Positions 42,501 to 54,111 of a DNA stretch of 64,000 bases are shown here, one piece after another (the first letter of the stretch is position 1; every line of letters starts with the position of its first letter). The stretch spans positions 106,786 to 170,785 of the forward strand of contig PDUO01000082.1 of assembly GCA_003008705.1 (NCBI GenBank). The letters are read 5' to 3'. The position numbers and the translations under genes are program-made. The stretch comes from Pezicula radicicola. Taxonomy: Eukaryota > Ascomycota > Leotiomycetes > Helotiales > Dermateaceae. A model generated the notes under the pieces. The model was not told the DNA's origin and made no database searches. It worked only from the letters and a program-made list of their open reading frames with translations.

Positions 42501-45500
42501 CTTCGCGAGAGAGAGCTACCTTGGCTTTCAGGTCACCAGCTGCAGGGATGAACAGTGTTCCCTGCGACTGGCTATGTCTTCACACTATTGGAAGCAGCTC
42601 GACGTCTGGTAGATGAGAACGAAAGTCTTCGGCTAATCGAGATATCTAACTTTACTATTCATCGTGCTATCACATTTGATGAGGATGATGCTGGTATTGA
42701 GATACTCGTCATTATGGAAAACATCCAACGAGATGAAACCAGGCAGATAATCAGTTCACAGTTCACCTTGTCCTCCGCAGTGGGCAAAGAAGCCAATACT
42801 TTGACCAAAGTAGCGACTGCATTCACCGAGATCTTCCTGGGCCAGCCCGACCCTGAAATCTTGCCTGCACAGCAGCCCAACCCAGCCAACATGGTTGAAG
42901 TTGCCAAAGACCGGTTCTATGGCATTATGGGCGATCTTGGCTATGGCTACGATGGTCAGTTCCGGACCCTGTCAAATCTCAAGACGAAACTTGGGGTCTC
43001 GGTTGGCAAAGTTGGCATCTCTCGCCTCGACGACGAGTGCCAGGAGCCACTCCTGGGCCATCCCGGAACTCGCCCTCCAGGTCAGTACCGAGAGGTCCTT
43101 ATTCCCCAGATCGATTGTCATTCCCCTTCTTTCAGTTCGGACAGTTTCTTGACTTGTTAATCAATGATTTTGTCTCGCGTGGTAGCCCACCGATTTCTTA
43201 AATTCTCTCTTAAATCTGGATTCATTCCGCAAGCAGCTATTGCAGTTATTGCTAACTCCCATGGTTGATATAGGCCATTCTACTCGCCTACAGCTATCCC
43301 GGTGACGGCATGCTTTGGTCTTTACATGTGCCAACAAGCATCAGACGGATCAGAGTTAATCCCGCACTTTGCGGCTCTGCGTGGAACGATGCAGAGTCTG
43401 TACCTATCAGGGCAGCTACAAATGGCCTAGATGGCGCGGGTCTAGTAGGAGATGCTGAGATATTCGGTAGCAATGACTCGGCACATGTCGCCGTGCAGAT
43501 CGATGGCTTGCGGGCCGTCCCTTTCGTCGGTGCGATAGCAGCCGATGATGACAAGATGTTTGATCGCACTCGATGGGTAAACCTGAGTGCGGACCCCGCT
43601 CAAGTGACTGAGGATAGCCAGGCCAGCTTGTTCGAAAAGGGCTTGATTGTGGCCCTCGAGCGCACCGCTTTGTTCTACTTGCGTAAGTTTCAGAACGACC
43701 TGCCGCAGGACCATCCTGCCTGGACCGACCCTGTCTTCAGCCGGTATCTCAACTTTGCCCGCCATATGACAGGACTCGTGGAGAACGGCTCCCACAGATA
43801 CGCTCGCAAGGAGTGGCGTCACGACACCTTGGAAGATGTCACGATTGCTGCCGCACCCTACACCGAAACCATCGACATGAAACAGATGCTTACTACTGCT
43901 CAAGCTATGCCGAAGGTCTTTGCTGGCGAGGAGAACATTCTAGAGCACCTTCTGCCGAGTGGTCTACTGGATGAGTACTACGTCAACGGCATCGGACTAA
44001 GCCAATCCGCGGAGTGGCTTGGGCGTATCGTCAAGCAGATATCTGACCGCTACGCGCAGATGAACATCCTAGAAGTCGGCGCGGGTACTGGAGGTGCCAC
44101 GAAGAGAATCTGCAAGCAACTTGGACCAGATGGCTTCTCTACCTTCACCTATACTGACATATCCACGGGCTTCTTCGAGGAGGCCGCCACTGTCTTTGCT
44201 CCATATCGAGGCCGCATGATATTCAAGGCCTTGGACGCAAGTACCGACCCCGTCTCCCAAGGCTTTATTCCTGGATCCTACGATATGATTGTTGCGTGGT
44301 TCGTTATCCACGCTACGCCAAAGCTTGAGAAAACTCTTCGCAACCTGCGTCGCCTGCTGCACCCAGGCGGCTACCTCGTCGTGGGCGAATGGGTGAGTCA
44401 GGAATGGACTCGAGACGGCTTCGTCTTTGGAACGATGCCCGGATGGTGGACTGGTGCAGACGAAGGCCGGGTAATATCCCCTTGTGTAAATGCGGAGCAT
44501 TGGGATGAGGTTTTGAGAAACAGCGGCTTTTCTGACGTTGACACTATCACTTCGGAGGATGCATGCCATGGCACCCATTCTGCCTCTATATTCGTGTCAC
44601 AGGCAGTCGATGAGACAGTGACATATTTACGGGAGCCAGTCGCTGCTGAACTTCCGCCATCGCTATCAGGCGATGAAAAGCCGATTCGAGACTTGATCAT
44701 TGTTGGAGGCTCCTCTCTTCGAACATCCTGTCTCGTGACACAGACAAAAAACGCACTGAGCAAGTCTGCAGTTGCCTTGAGGACCTTCAAGACACTTGGC
44801 GAGGTTATCTTCGACAATGAAGCTGGCGTTGACACGACCTTAGTCTGTCTATCTGAGCTAGACAAGCCAGTTTTTGAGACACTGGATGCTGACACCTTCG
44901 CAGCGTTGAAGAGACTAGTAGCACAGGAGCATACATTACTGTGGGTGACGCAAAACAGGCGCACCGGTAGTAATCCTTACATAAACATGGGCATCTCGTT
45001 TGTCCAGACGGCAAGTCACGAAAGTTCCTGGCCTCCATGTCCAGTGTATCGACTTCGAGGACGGTGGCGTCAACAGATCCATTGATGCACGCAGCCTAGC
45101 CGAGCAGGTTCTGCGTTTCCATCACCTATCAGCTCGTTCCCAAGACCAGAAATCTACCGATTTGATGTGGTCTGCTGAGCCAGATATCATCATCGACCCT
45201 CAAGGTAACGAATTTGCGCCCCGTTTCGAGCCAGATTCTGCTCTCAACGAGCGCTACAACTCATTCAAGCGCACAGTGACACGAGATGTCAACATTGCAG
45301 ATACTCCCGTGAGTATCCACGAGGATGACCGGGGTTTTTATAGCCTCCACGAGGAGGATCCCTCTACAGGCTCACGCATTCTCGGAGATGTAGTGGAGCT
45401 CCGCGTTACCAGTGCAGTACTCACTCCCATAAGCACTCCATTCGGACCCCGGTTCGTTACCCTTGGTCTGGACAACACTTCTGGCAATCAGTACCTGGTA

Positions 45501-48500
45501 CTCGCTGACAAATTATCATCGATCGTGACCATACCCAGAGCGGGCCTTCTCACGTGGGAGGCATCCACTACCACGCCGCAGGCAGAAGCCGCAAAGGTTG
45601 CCGCAGTCGTCTCTCATCTCATCGCCAATACAATACTAGAGCATAGTCTTCAAGGAGAAAGGTTGATTATACACAACACGCCAGGTCTAGTGGCGGCTGT
45701 AATCTCTCGCCGCGCCGAGCAGATAGGAGTCCATATCACATTTACGTCTTCTAACTCGGCTGTGGCTGACCAAGACCTCACGCCTGGGACAATAGTTATC
45801 CCATCATACGCTACGCATCGTGAAGTATCTGAACTCGTGTCAAAAGAAGCTACTCGTTTTATCTCGTTCACGCCACTTGCAGAAGAAGCGGGGATTATTT
45901 CCTCCCTGCCGCCATATTGTCAAATTGAGGCAGTTGCCGGGACAGAGCGAGGCAAGACGTTGGCTTCTCTCCCGTCGTTACCATCATTGGAATATCACCT
46001 GAGAGGCATCCTTGCCAAAGCTCTGGAGCAAGCAGAAGCACAGAACACCAACGGACAGGATTCATCCGCCTTTGGGGATCTTATAACGCCTGGAGGCATA
46101 ATTAAAGCTAATTATGAGGTTCACCAGCAGAAGTCCGACGGTTGATCCCGAATGGAAAGGAAGCTGGAAACGTCGAGGTGTCGAAATCAAGATCATCGCC
46201 AACGACATTTGTGATCCCGTTGCTGTTGAGAGAGTCTATAAGGAGATCTACAGCACACTTCCTCCATTGGCTGACATCATGCAAGGTGCCATGGTTCTTA
46301 TCGATCGGCCTATCCGGGACATGACCCTTGAAGAAATGCTCAAAGTACTTGGTCCTAAAGTCGAGGGCAGCCGTAATCTGGAACGAGTGCTCGGCTCTAC
46401 ACAGTTAGACTTCCTGGTCTATCTATCTTCGATGGCCAGAGTCCTGTGTAACGTGGGTCAGGCCAACTACAGTGCTGCCAACGCCTTCATGGCTGGTTTG
46501 GCTGTCCAGAGAAGGCGTCGTGGTCTGGCTGCCTCAGTAGCCAATATCAGTGTCGTTGCCGGTGCTGGTTACGTCCAGCGCGTCGAAGGTGATGATGGTG
46601 ACAACTACCTAAAGTTGACAGGCTTGCGTCGCATATTGGAAATCGACACACACCAACAACTTGCGGAGGCCATTTTAATGGGGCAACCTGATGTACCTCT
46701 ATCTCTAGAGAAAGACCTGGAGCTTGGGAGCGCACTACGTGTCATCTCACCAGATGATGAGCAGTTCATGCCATATTGGACCGGGAATCCAAAGTTTTCA
46801 CGATTTATCCTTAACAAACAGGGTTCAGACTACGCTGATCAAGGCGCAAACCGCAAAGGCGGAGCGTCAATCTCGGAAAGGCTCGAAAGCGCCAAGTCGA
46901 AAGAAGAAGTATTCGATGCCATCAAAAGTAAGTAACTTGAGATAGACTATCTGATTTAGCAGCTGACCGAGGCCTTTATTGCTACGTACAGATAGCTTCC
47001 TTACCAAGATTAGAGCAGTCCTGCAAATTGACGATGACGTGGATGACGAGTCTCTCATGCGCAGACGTAGCACGGAGATCGGTATGGATTCGCTCATTGC
47101 TGTCGACCTCCGATCCTGGTTCCTTAAACACCTGATGGTTAGCATTCCTGTTCTGGAGATTCTCAGCGATATTTCCATGGTGGATCTCGTCGGCCAAGCT
47201 GTTGAAAAATTACCGTCTGAGTTGATCCCGAATCTGGTGGCTGTCGATGGAGACTCTACAGTAGCTCTAGTTCATCGGTCTGAATCAGTCAAGGCTTCTT
47301 CCATTGACGACAGCTCGCCCTCTACTGACCTAAGCTACTCACCGTCTTCAGAGCCGTCAGGAATCAACAATTCCTTTATCACTCCATTGGAAACTCCACT
47401 AGAGATACCACTAGAAACGCTGTTGGAGAAACTTTTTGCCATGGAAGGCGGTCCGTCTATAGGTCAGCAGCTGCCTTCAATCCCGGATTCCTCTTTTGTC
47501 TCGATCAGAGATGAACTTGTCGTACCGCGGCTGACTTTGAAAAGATCACTGAAACTTTCTCCCGCCCAATCCATGTTTTGGGTTGTTCACTCGCTGCTGG
47601 AGGATAAGACAACCCTAAATCATACGGGGATATACCGGCTGACGGGTATGCTGCGCATTCATGATTTCAAGGAGGCCGTGGGGAGATTGTCCAAACGTCA
47701 TGAGGAATTGCGAACTATATTCTGTGAAGGAGACAACGGACAAGTGCAACAGGGCATCCTCCTGGACAGCGCTCTCAAGCTAGAACACAAGCATGTCAGT
47801 TCCATGGCTGAGGTAGAAGAGGAATTTGAAAACATCACGAAACATGTGCATAATCTCAGCGTCGGTCAACTTCTCCGGATGGTCCTTCTTTCCCTGTCTG
47901 GCACTGAAAATTTCCTTGTTATCAACATACATCACATCAACTTCGATGGAATGTGTGTGCAGATCATGCTACGTGACCTCGAGGAGTTGTACTCAATGCG
48001 GCGACCAATATCGCGGACCGTGCTACAATATGCTGACTTTGCAGAGAATCAGAGAACCGCGGCTTTAGATGGAGCGTGGGACTCCGACTTGGCCTTTTGG
48101 TGTCGCGAGTTTGCTAATCTGCCTGGACCTCTTCCACTCTCACGCGCACGTATTGCTACTCGTCAGCCTCTAAAGCATTATGCTGCCCATAGAGTGGATG
48201 TGTCTCTCAATACCTCTCTTGCGGCCAAGATCAGAGGAGTAGCACAAGCCAACCGTGCAACGGCATTTCATTTTTACCTGGCAACATTTCGCACCCTCCT
48301 TCAGCGGCTCATCCTTGATGCCGAGGGCCATGGAGGGGACGTATGTATTGGCATCGCTGACTCTAATCGCAATGATCTTGATACTATGTCTAGCTTGGGT
48401 CCATACGTCAACCTCCTCCCGCTACGGTTCCGCGCCAGTGATAAGCCCACGACATTTGCAGAGTGTTTGACGTCGACCCGTGATAAGACCTATTCGGCCC

Positions 48501-51500
48501 TGGCCCATGCGGCTGTCCCATTCCAGGCTGTCCTTCATTCCCTGGGTGTCGACCATGATACTCGCTTCTCTCCGTTGTTCCAAGCCTTTCTAGATTACCG
48601 ACTTGGCGCACGGCAGCGCATGAAATTTGCTGATTGTATTGTAGAGACGGTTAGGTTTGAACCAGGACGGACAGCTTACGACCTGAGCATCGACATCATG
48701 GACTACCAGGATGGAGGGGCCCTAATCTCTTTCTTCGGACAGTCGGCACTTTATACTGAATCGGACGTGCAGATATTTGCGGCTTGCTATGAAGACTTGT
48801 TGGAAAGTTTCGTCGAGGAGCCGGCCACAGCACTGACAAAACAAGATTGGCAATACCCTACTCAACAAATTTCCGCTGCCTTAGAACTCGGTAGAGGTAT
48901 GGAACATTTCATCAAACTTCTTTGAGGCTATAAAGGAGCGGACGAGGAAGTAGCATCATAGTGCCGAAAAGCCCAAGAGTTGATGTCTCCCAGCCACTAA
49001 GCTCTAGCCTCATAATCTAACACGTCTAGCGCCATAAACGGCGTTGCACGCATTCCTTGAGAATTCTATAGCATATTGCTATCAAGTTATCCTAACTAAC
49101 AAAGGTAATAGGACCCTCATTCGACACGAAGTGGCCTGATGCTTTGATACATCAACTCGACGCGGTCGCCCATGATCGAAGACAGAAAGCGGCAATCGTG
49201 GTAGCCGACAGCAAGCAGTATCTGACTTATGATGATGTGCAGCTGATGATACAGAAGTTGGTTACAGTACTATTGCGTGCTGAGATCACTCCGGGCCAGG
49301 TCATTGCTGTATTTCAGGAGGCTGGCCCTGACTGGGTATGTTCTATATTGGCCATCATGAAAGTTGGAGCAATATACGTGCCGTTGGATTTCTCGACGTC
49401 TCCCACTCGGCTGGCCATGATAGTGGCCGACTGTCAACCGGCAGCGGTTATCGTAAACAACAGTTCTTCAAAACGTGACACCTTCGGCATTCCCTTGGTC
49501 ATTGACATATCTAACCTGGATGTCGAAGGGCAAGACGACTACAGCTTGACCACTAATAAAGCCTCAATAGACGATCCAGCCCTCATTCTCTACACAAGTG
49601 GGACAACAGGCAAGCCAAAAGGCATTCTTCTCCATCATTCTTCTCTTAAGAATGAAGTCGAGGTGTCAGCCGAAGTCTATGGCCTGGACTCGAGCATCGT
49701 TGTGCTTCAGCAGAGCTCATTTGGGTTCGACATGTCAGTGCTACAAATCTTCCTCGGTCTAGCCCTGGGAGGCACGTTGTGTATCATCCCGCATGAGCTC
49801 CGCGGAGACTCGGTCGCGATTGTAGATTCGATTGTCAGGCATCATGTGACATATACCTGCGCAACACCGACCGAGTACAGCAGTTGGCTTCGCCTTGGAG
49901 ATACGGCAAATCTTCGATCATCTGCCTGGAGTGTGGCACTCAGTGGTGGGGAGGCTGTCACTAAGTCTCAGCTGGAGTCATTCCGAGAACTCGAGAAGGT
50001 TGACCTCCGCTTGTTTAATGGCTATGGTCCAACCGAGACTACGTGCTGCTCTACGAAAATCGAGCTCATGCTAAATCAAACCGACAAGTATCATACCATT
50101 GTTCCAGCTGGGTACCCGTCGGCAAATGAGTCGATCTACATCATCGACGACCAGATGCGACTCTTACCACCTGGATTCGCCGGTGAGGTGGCTATCGGGG
50201 GTGCAGGAGTTGCCGCGAAATACCTCAACAACGACGAGATGAGCCGAGAAGCTTTTGTTCATGACCCTTTCTCTTCTGAGGAGTATAGAAAAAGGGGATG
50301 GGCAACCATGTACCGCACCAAAGATAGAGGTCGACTGAATCCTGACGGCACGGTCACAGTGGAAGGCCGCGTTGGGGATGATACTCAGATTAAGCTTCGA
50401 GGAGTTCGCATCGACCTACGAGAAATCGAGAGCCTTATTATCCGCGCATCAGAGGGGGCCATTTTCGGTGTCTGCGCCAGTACCCGTGGTGATGGCGATA
50501 CCAAGATCATTGTCGCCCATGTGGTGCTTGCTCGTGACAACAAATTAGGTAGTGCAGAGGAGCAAGATCAGTACTTATCACGCCTTTCAGTGAACCTACC
50601 TCTACCTCCGCCGCTACGCTTAACAGCCTTGTTCGTCGTGCAAGAAATGCCAACGAGTTCGTCAGGAAAGCTAGACCGTCGCGCTGTAGAGGCACTACCA
50701 GTCCAACATTCAGTGCTCTTCGGAAGAGTCGGGCAGGAGGATGAGGCAAAATCAACAAGCCGTTCACTCACTAATACCGAACATTTATTAAAGATGATAT
50801 GGCTTGAAGTTCTCGACCAGAGTGTTCTGATGGAACCTGCCAAACTCAACGCCGAAACGAACTTTTTCCATGTTGGTGGATCTTCCATTCTGATGCTGGA
50901 GGTAGGCGCCAAGATCGAATCCCGTATTGCATCGGGGGCGTTGCCTGCCCAGTCGCAGCGTCTTGCCTACTTCGCCGGCGACCTGCGCCAGCCGCGCCTG
51001 GGGCTCTCCGAGTCGGCATGGGCGGCCATCGCTTCGCAGGCGGATGTGGTTGTGCATGTCGGCGCCGACGTCTCGCATGCAAAGAGATATAGGACTTTGC
51101 GTGACGCCAATGTAGGTGGGACGATGGAAGCCGCACGTCTCTGCTTAGTGAAGGGAATCCCATTACATTTCGTTTCCAGCGCGCAGGTCGCCATGCTTGG
51201 TGTCAAGCCGCCAAACAGCTTCTCCGAGATGTCGGTACGCGTTGCGGAGGTCACGCCGTCGCAGGACGACGGGCGTTATGAAGGGTACGCATCGAGCAAA
51301 TGGGTCTGCGAGCGACTACTGGAGAACCTCGTCGAAGCCGGCTCTGGCTTTCGTGTGTGGATTCATCGCCCTTCGATTATCACGGCACCGAGCGGCATAG
51401 ACGAGACAGCAGCTCTGGTGGGTCAACCAGACGCACCGCTGCTACGCAGCGTGCTTTTCTACTCGCGTGTTCTACGGGCAGTGCCTAGTACCGGGAGCTG

Positions 51501-51861
51501 GTTCGTGGGCGGCACGCTGGATTTCGTGGGGATGGAGACGGTAGTGAGGGATGTGGTGAAGGCGATTCTGCACGAAGACGACGATGCCAATGATAGTCAC
51601 AAGGGAGTTTCATATGTGCATCATACGGGAGACGAACAACTGGCTTTGGAAGACCTGCTCCAGAACCTTACTCAGCGAGAAAGCGAAGATATCGGCCAGG
51701 AAGCTGCTTCTCATCTTCCGCCATTTGAACGCCTGCCACTGACTGAATGGGCGACTAGAGCTCAAGGTGCTGGGATGCATGCGCTCCTTGCCACCATTTT
51801 TGAGAATGCTCAGGAGGAGATGCGACCCATGTACTTTCCCAAGTTTATAAAGAGGAGGTGA
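39526..51861 (+). pseudogene. PKS-NRPS hybrid megasynthase pseudogene (KS-AT-DH-cMT-KR-ACP-C-A-PCP-R)
   Basis: A highly reducing polyketide synthase fused to one NRPS module; it would join a methylated polyketide to one amino acid. KS, 39,540-40,920: [20 protein letters not shown] and GHTEGTAG intact. AT, 41,230-42,200: GHSSGE. DH, 42,430-43,300: catalytic His in SGHQLQG, catalytic Asp block missing. cMT, 43,900-44,600: ILEVGAGTGGATK. KR, about 45,000-46,800: NYSAANAF (Tyr/Asn) kept, NADPH loop missing. ACP, 46,992-47,220: IGMDSLIAVDL. C, 47,560-48,890: HHINFDG. A, 49,170-50,700: YTSGTTGKPKG and NGYGPTETT. PCP, 50,760-50,930: FFHVGGSSILML. R, 50,950-51,858: YASSK kept, Rossmann loop missing. 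There is no cis ER domain. Lesions: TAA 39,874, TAA 40,171, TGA 42,549, frameshift at the 43,080 junction, an extra base near 45,022, and a frameshifting deletion near 46,110. Introns: 40,280-40,365, 43,081-43,273, 46,928-46,991 and 48,897-49,111. The start ATG is 39,526, since the earlier TTG is not a fungal start. Confidence 0.9.
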
Positions 51862-51864
51862 GGA

Positions 51865-52311
51865 TTGGCGCGAAATAACACGCAGTCCCTCTCCCCCGAT
51901 GAGCAACGACTCTTCCGCCTCTACGGCAAGCTCTCATCCAAATCCGACCACCTAGCCAAGCACCTCCAAGACCGTAAATACTTCGACTCCGGTGACTACA
52001 CTCTCATCAAAGCCGGAAAAGCCAATTCGGTCGACACCGGAAGCGTTGGCTCTCAGTATCCTCTCCCAGAGAATATCCCACATCTCTCTTCCCCGGGCGT
52101 AGGCATCACAAGCCAGGGCGGTAGCGGCAATAGCAACATTCAGCCGGGAGTCGCTAGTGGTTCGCAGAGTGGAAGTCCGGTTAAGGAGAGTAGCTTTTTG
52201 AACAGGGAGACGAGTGTTGATGAGTTGGAGGGCAAGAATAAGGCGGATGAGAAGGTGAATGATATTGTTAGCCCCCCGCCTGCAAAGAATGGTATTCCAG
52301 TCGGAAGATAG
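51865..52311 (+). pseudogene. Endosulfine/ARPP19 (Igo1-like) gene lacking its 5' end
   Basis: The family signature is clear: LSPDEQRLFRLYGKLSSKSDHL, then RKYFDSGDYTLIKAGKA with the phospho-Ser motif FDSGDY, and PENIPHLSSPG. In yeast and animals these small proteins are phosphorylated by Greatwall/Rim15 on that Ser and inhibit PP2A-B55, controlling quiescence and mRNA stability. Here there is no ATG. The coding part begins just after CACGCAG, a good 3' splice site, so the first exon seems lost. The frame lies in phase with the megasynthase, separated from it only by TGA plus two codons. About 145 residues remain. Probably non-functional unless transcribed from an unknown upstream exon. Confidence 0.75.
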
Positions 52312-52539
52312 GCCGGGACTCAAGGGTTCCGGAGGCTTATTTGCGAACTATAATGGGATTATGGCTTGTCTGATGGATTGGCCAGGAAAGCCTGAGAAAG
52401 AACTAGATTCCCCTGACATTAATCTCCACTCCTTTGGCGAACCGTCTTCGCTATTGGAACGATATCTAGAAAATACGCAACGTTGGAAACGGGATGTCGA
52501 TGAGCCCGAAGTGTTTCTTGGTGAATTCGAAAGCGTTGG

Positions 52540-52890
52540 TTATAACAGCGTGACTTGCAGACTGTTGTGGATCACAGGTCGCTGCTTAAGGATGGGAAGA
52601 TCCTTCATCGGGATATTTCTGAAAACAACATCATTATCATGGATACTGCTGAAGGAGACCCGAAGGGAAGATTGATTGATCTGGACTTGGGGAAGGTTTT
52701 GGACAGTGTCCCGAGTGGAGCTAATTACCGGACTGGCACTATGCAGTTTATGGCGATTGAGGTGCTTCAAGGAAAAGGTTACACATACTGGCACGATTTC
52801 GAGTCGATTTTCTATGTCTTCACATGGATGTGCATTCGATATGGATATGAAAGATACAGGCGACGGGGTGGAGACAGCCGCTCGAGGTGA
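52540..52890 (+). pseudogene. FunK1-type protein kinase fragment
   Basis: A 110-codon frame carries HRSLLKDGKILHRDISENN (the catalytic HRD-like loop), LIDLDLGKVL (replacing DFG), and TGTMQFMAIEVLQGK followed by HDFESIFYVFTW, the hallmark order of the fungal FunK1 kinase family. There is no ATG, the N-lobe is missing, and in-frame upstream sequence contains a TAA. The C-terminus also ends early. FunK1 kinases are expanded in filamentous fungi with largely unknown roles. This is a remnant. Confidence 0.75.
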
Positions 52891-53811
52891 GCACAGGAAG
52901 AGGGCGAGACCAACGACCATCAGTGTTCTTCGGGATTGGTATACTGGAAACTATAGCACACATAACGGATAGTAAGAATTCAAACTTTGCTGTGGTCCGG
53001 CTTTGGAAAGCTTGCTTCTAGAAAATTGTCTAGCATTACTGGCCAATTTCTCATAACCTGCCTTCTTGAGCTTTTCTTTAACATTGAGTGACAGAACAAA
53101 CTATATACAGCTATCTGATTAACGCAATTGTAGTATCCCTCTAATTTCAATTTACAGCGAATACAGCATTAATTAATTGCAGGAAACTTCGTCGAAGTCT
53201 GGCATACCGAGGTGCGTTGTACGTCATCCTGCAGTCCCCTACATAAGCTCTGGGACCGTGATTAACCCACGGGACTCTGCAATTGGACCTGCCAAAAAGC
53301 CATCCTACAAAAATTAGCGTCCTGCAAACAAAACAGCTCACTAAAGTCAGGCTATGTCTTTATCCCAATGTCCATTCTCGATTCCTCTATCAGAATCCGA
53401 TATCCAGTTACCGAGTTCGTGTTTCATTTTCAAGTCAAGCGCTCTGGCGATGATCAGCCAATCAGCAATATACAAATTTCCCCAGGTAGCCCGAACCTAG
53501 TCTAGCCTGATCAGTGTTACGAAGTACATAAGGATCCAAGGCCCTAACAACGAAAAATAGAATTTCCAAGTACCATAAACTTTTACCAAGCGCTTCAACA
53601 AGTTTCAAGTTTTACTGCACGGAGAAACAACGTTATATTGGGCAACAAACAATCTCAATATATAACTACCTCGTTTCCTATAAATCTATATAATCTCGCC
53701 GTCCTCCCGCAAACTTTGTGCATCAACAGCTTCTCGGACATCTTAAATATCTTCCGGTGAACCCCCACACAACATCAACATGCCTGCTCACCGTCCTTCA
53801 ACCTTGCCTCC
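52891..53811. other. Intergenic region with diverged repeat
   Basis: Contains a stretch (about 53,190-53,340) resembling 57,915-58,070 (see repeat entries). Otherwise no coding region recognised. Confidence 0.35.
53190..53340 (+). repeat. Diverged dispersed repeat, copy A
   Basis: GAAGTCTGGCATACCGAGGTG...TACGTCATCCTG and, 50-odd bases on, TCTGCAATTGGACCTGCCAAAAAGCCAT align with copy B at 57,915-58,070. By eye the matching blocks are roughly three-quarters identical. Perhaps a decayed MITE or a duplicated promoter segment. Confidence 0.5.
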
Positions 53812-54111
53812 TTGCCCTGGTCCACCACCAAACAGACCTCTACCTCCTATCCCAAAGCCGCTACAGAGCTCCTTCGACCCTCATCCACACTAACCTCAAT
53901 AACTATTCGAAGCTTCTTATACTCGCAGTACATCAATGTGCTCAACATTTTGGTAGAAGAGATGCTCTCAACGGCATCTAGGAGGAAAGGCAAACTCTCG
54001 ATTACCGAGCAACACGAACAATTTTACATCCACAACCACCTATATCAAACTCAATTGGCCTTGGCCCCAAACTCCACTACGGGAAAGGGGCGGAAGCGAG
54101 GTCGTCGATGA
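53812..54111 (+). CDS. Possible small hypothetical protein
   Basis: A 99-codon plus frame, rich in Ser/Thr and ending in a basic KGRKRGRR tail, includes TIRSFLYSQYINVLNILVEEML, a plausible amphipathic helix. It lacks an ATG at its start (CCC at 53,812) and matches no family I know. A competing ATG frame at 53,780 ends after about 37 codons. Low support. Confidence 0.25.
   Translation: MPWSTTKQTSTSYPKAATELLRPSSTLTSITIRSFLYSQYINVLNILVEEMLSTASRRKGKLSITEQHEQFYIHNHLYQTQLALAPNSTTGKGRKRGRR

Noticed and set aside
39622..51906. Many long minus-strand frames across the PKS-NRPS region
   Set aside because: They run opposite to a gene with clear domain motifs on the plus strand and show no family signal; they are shadows.
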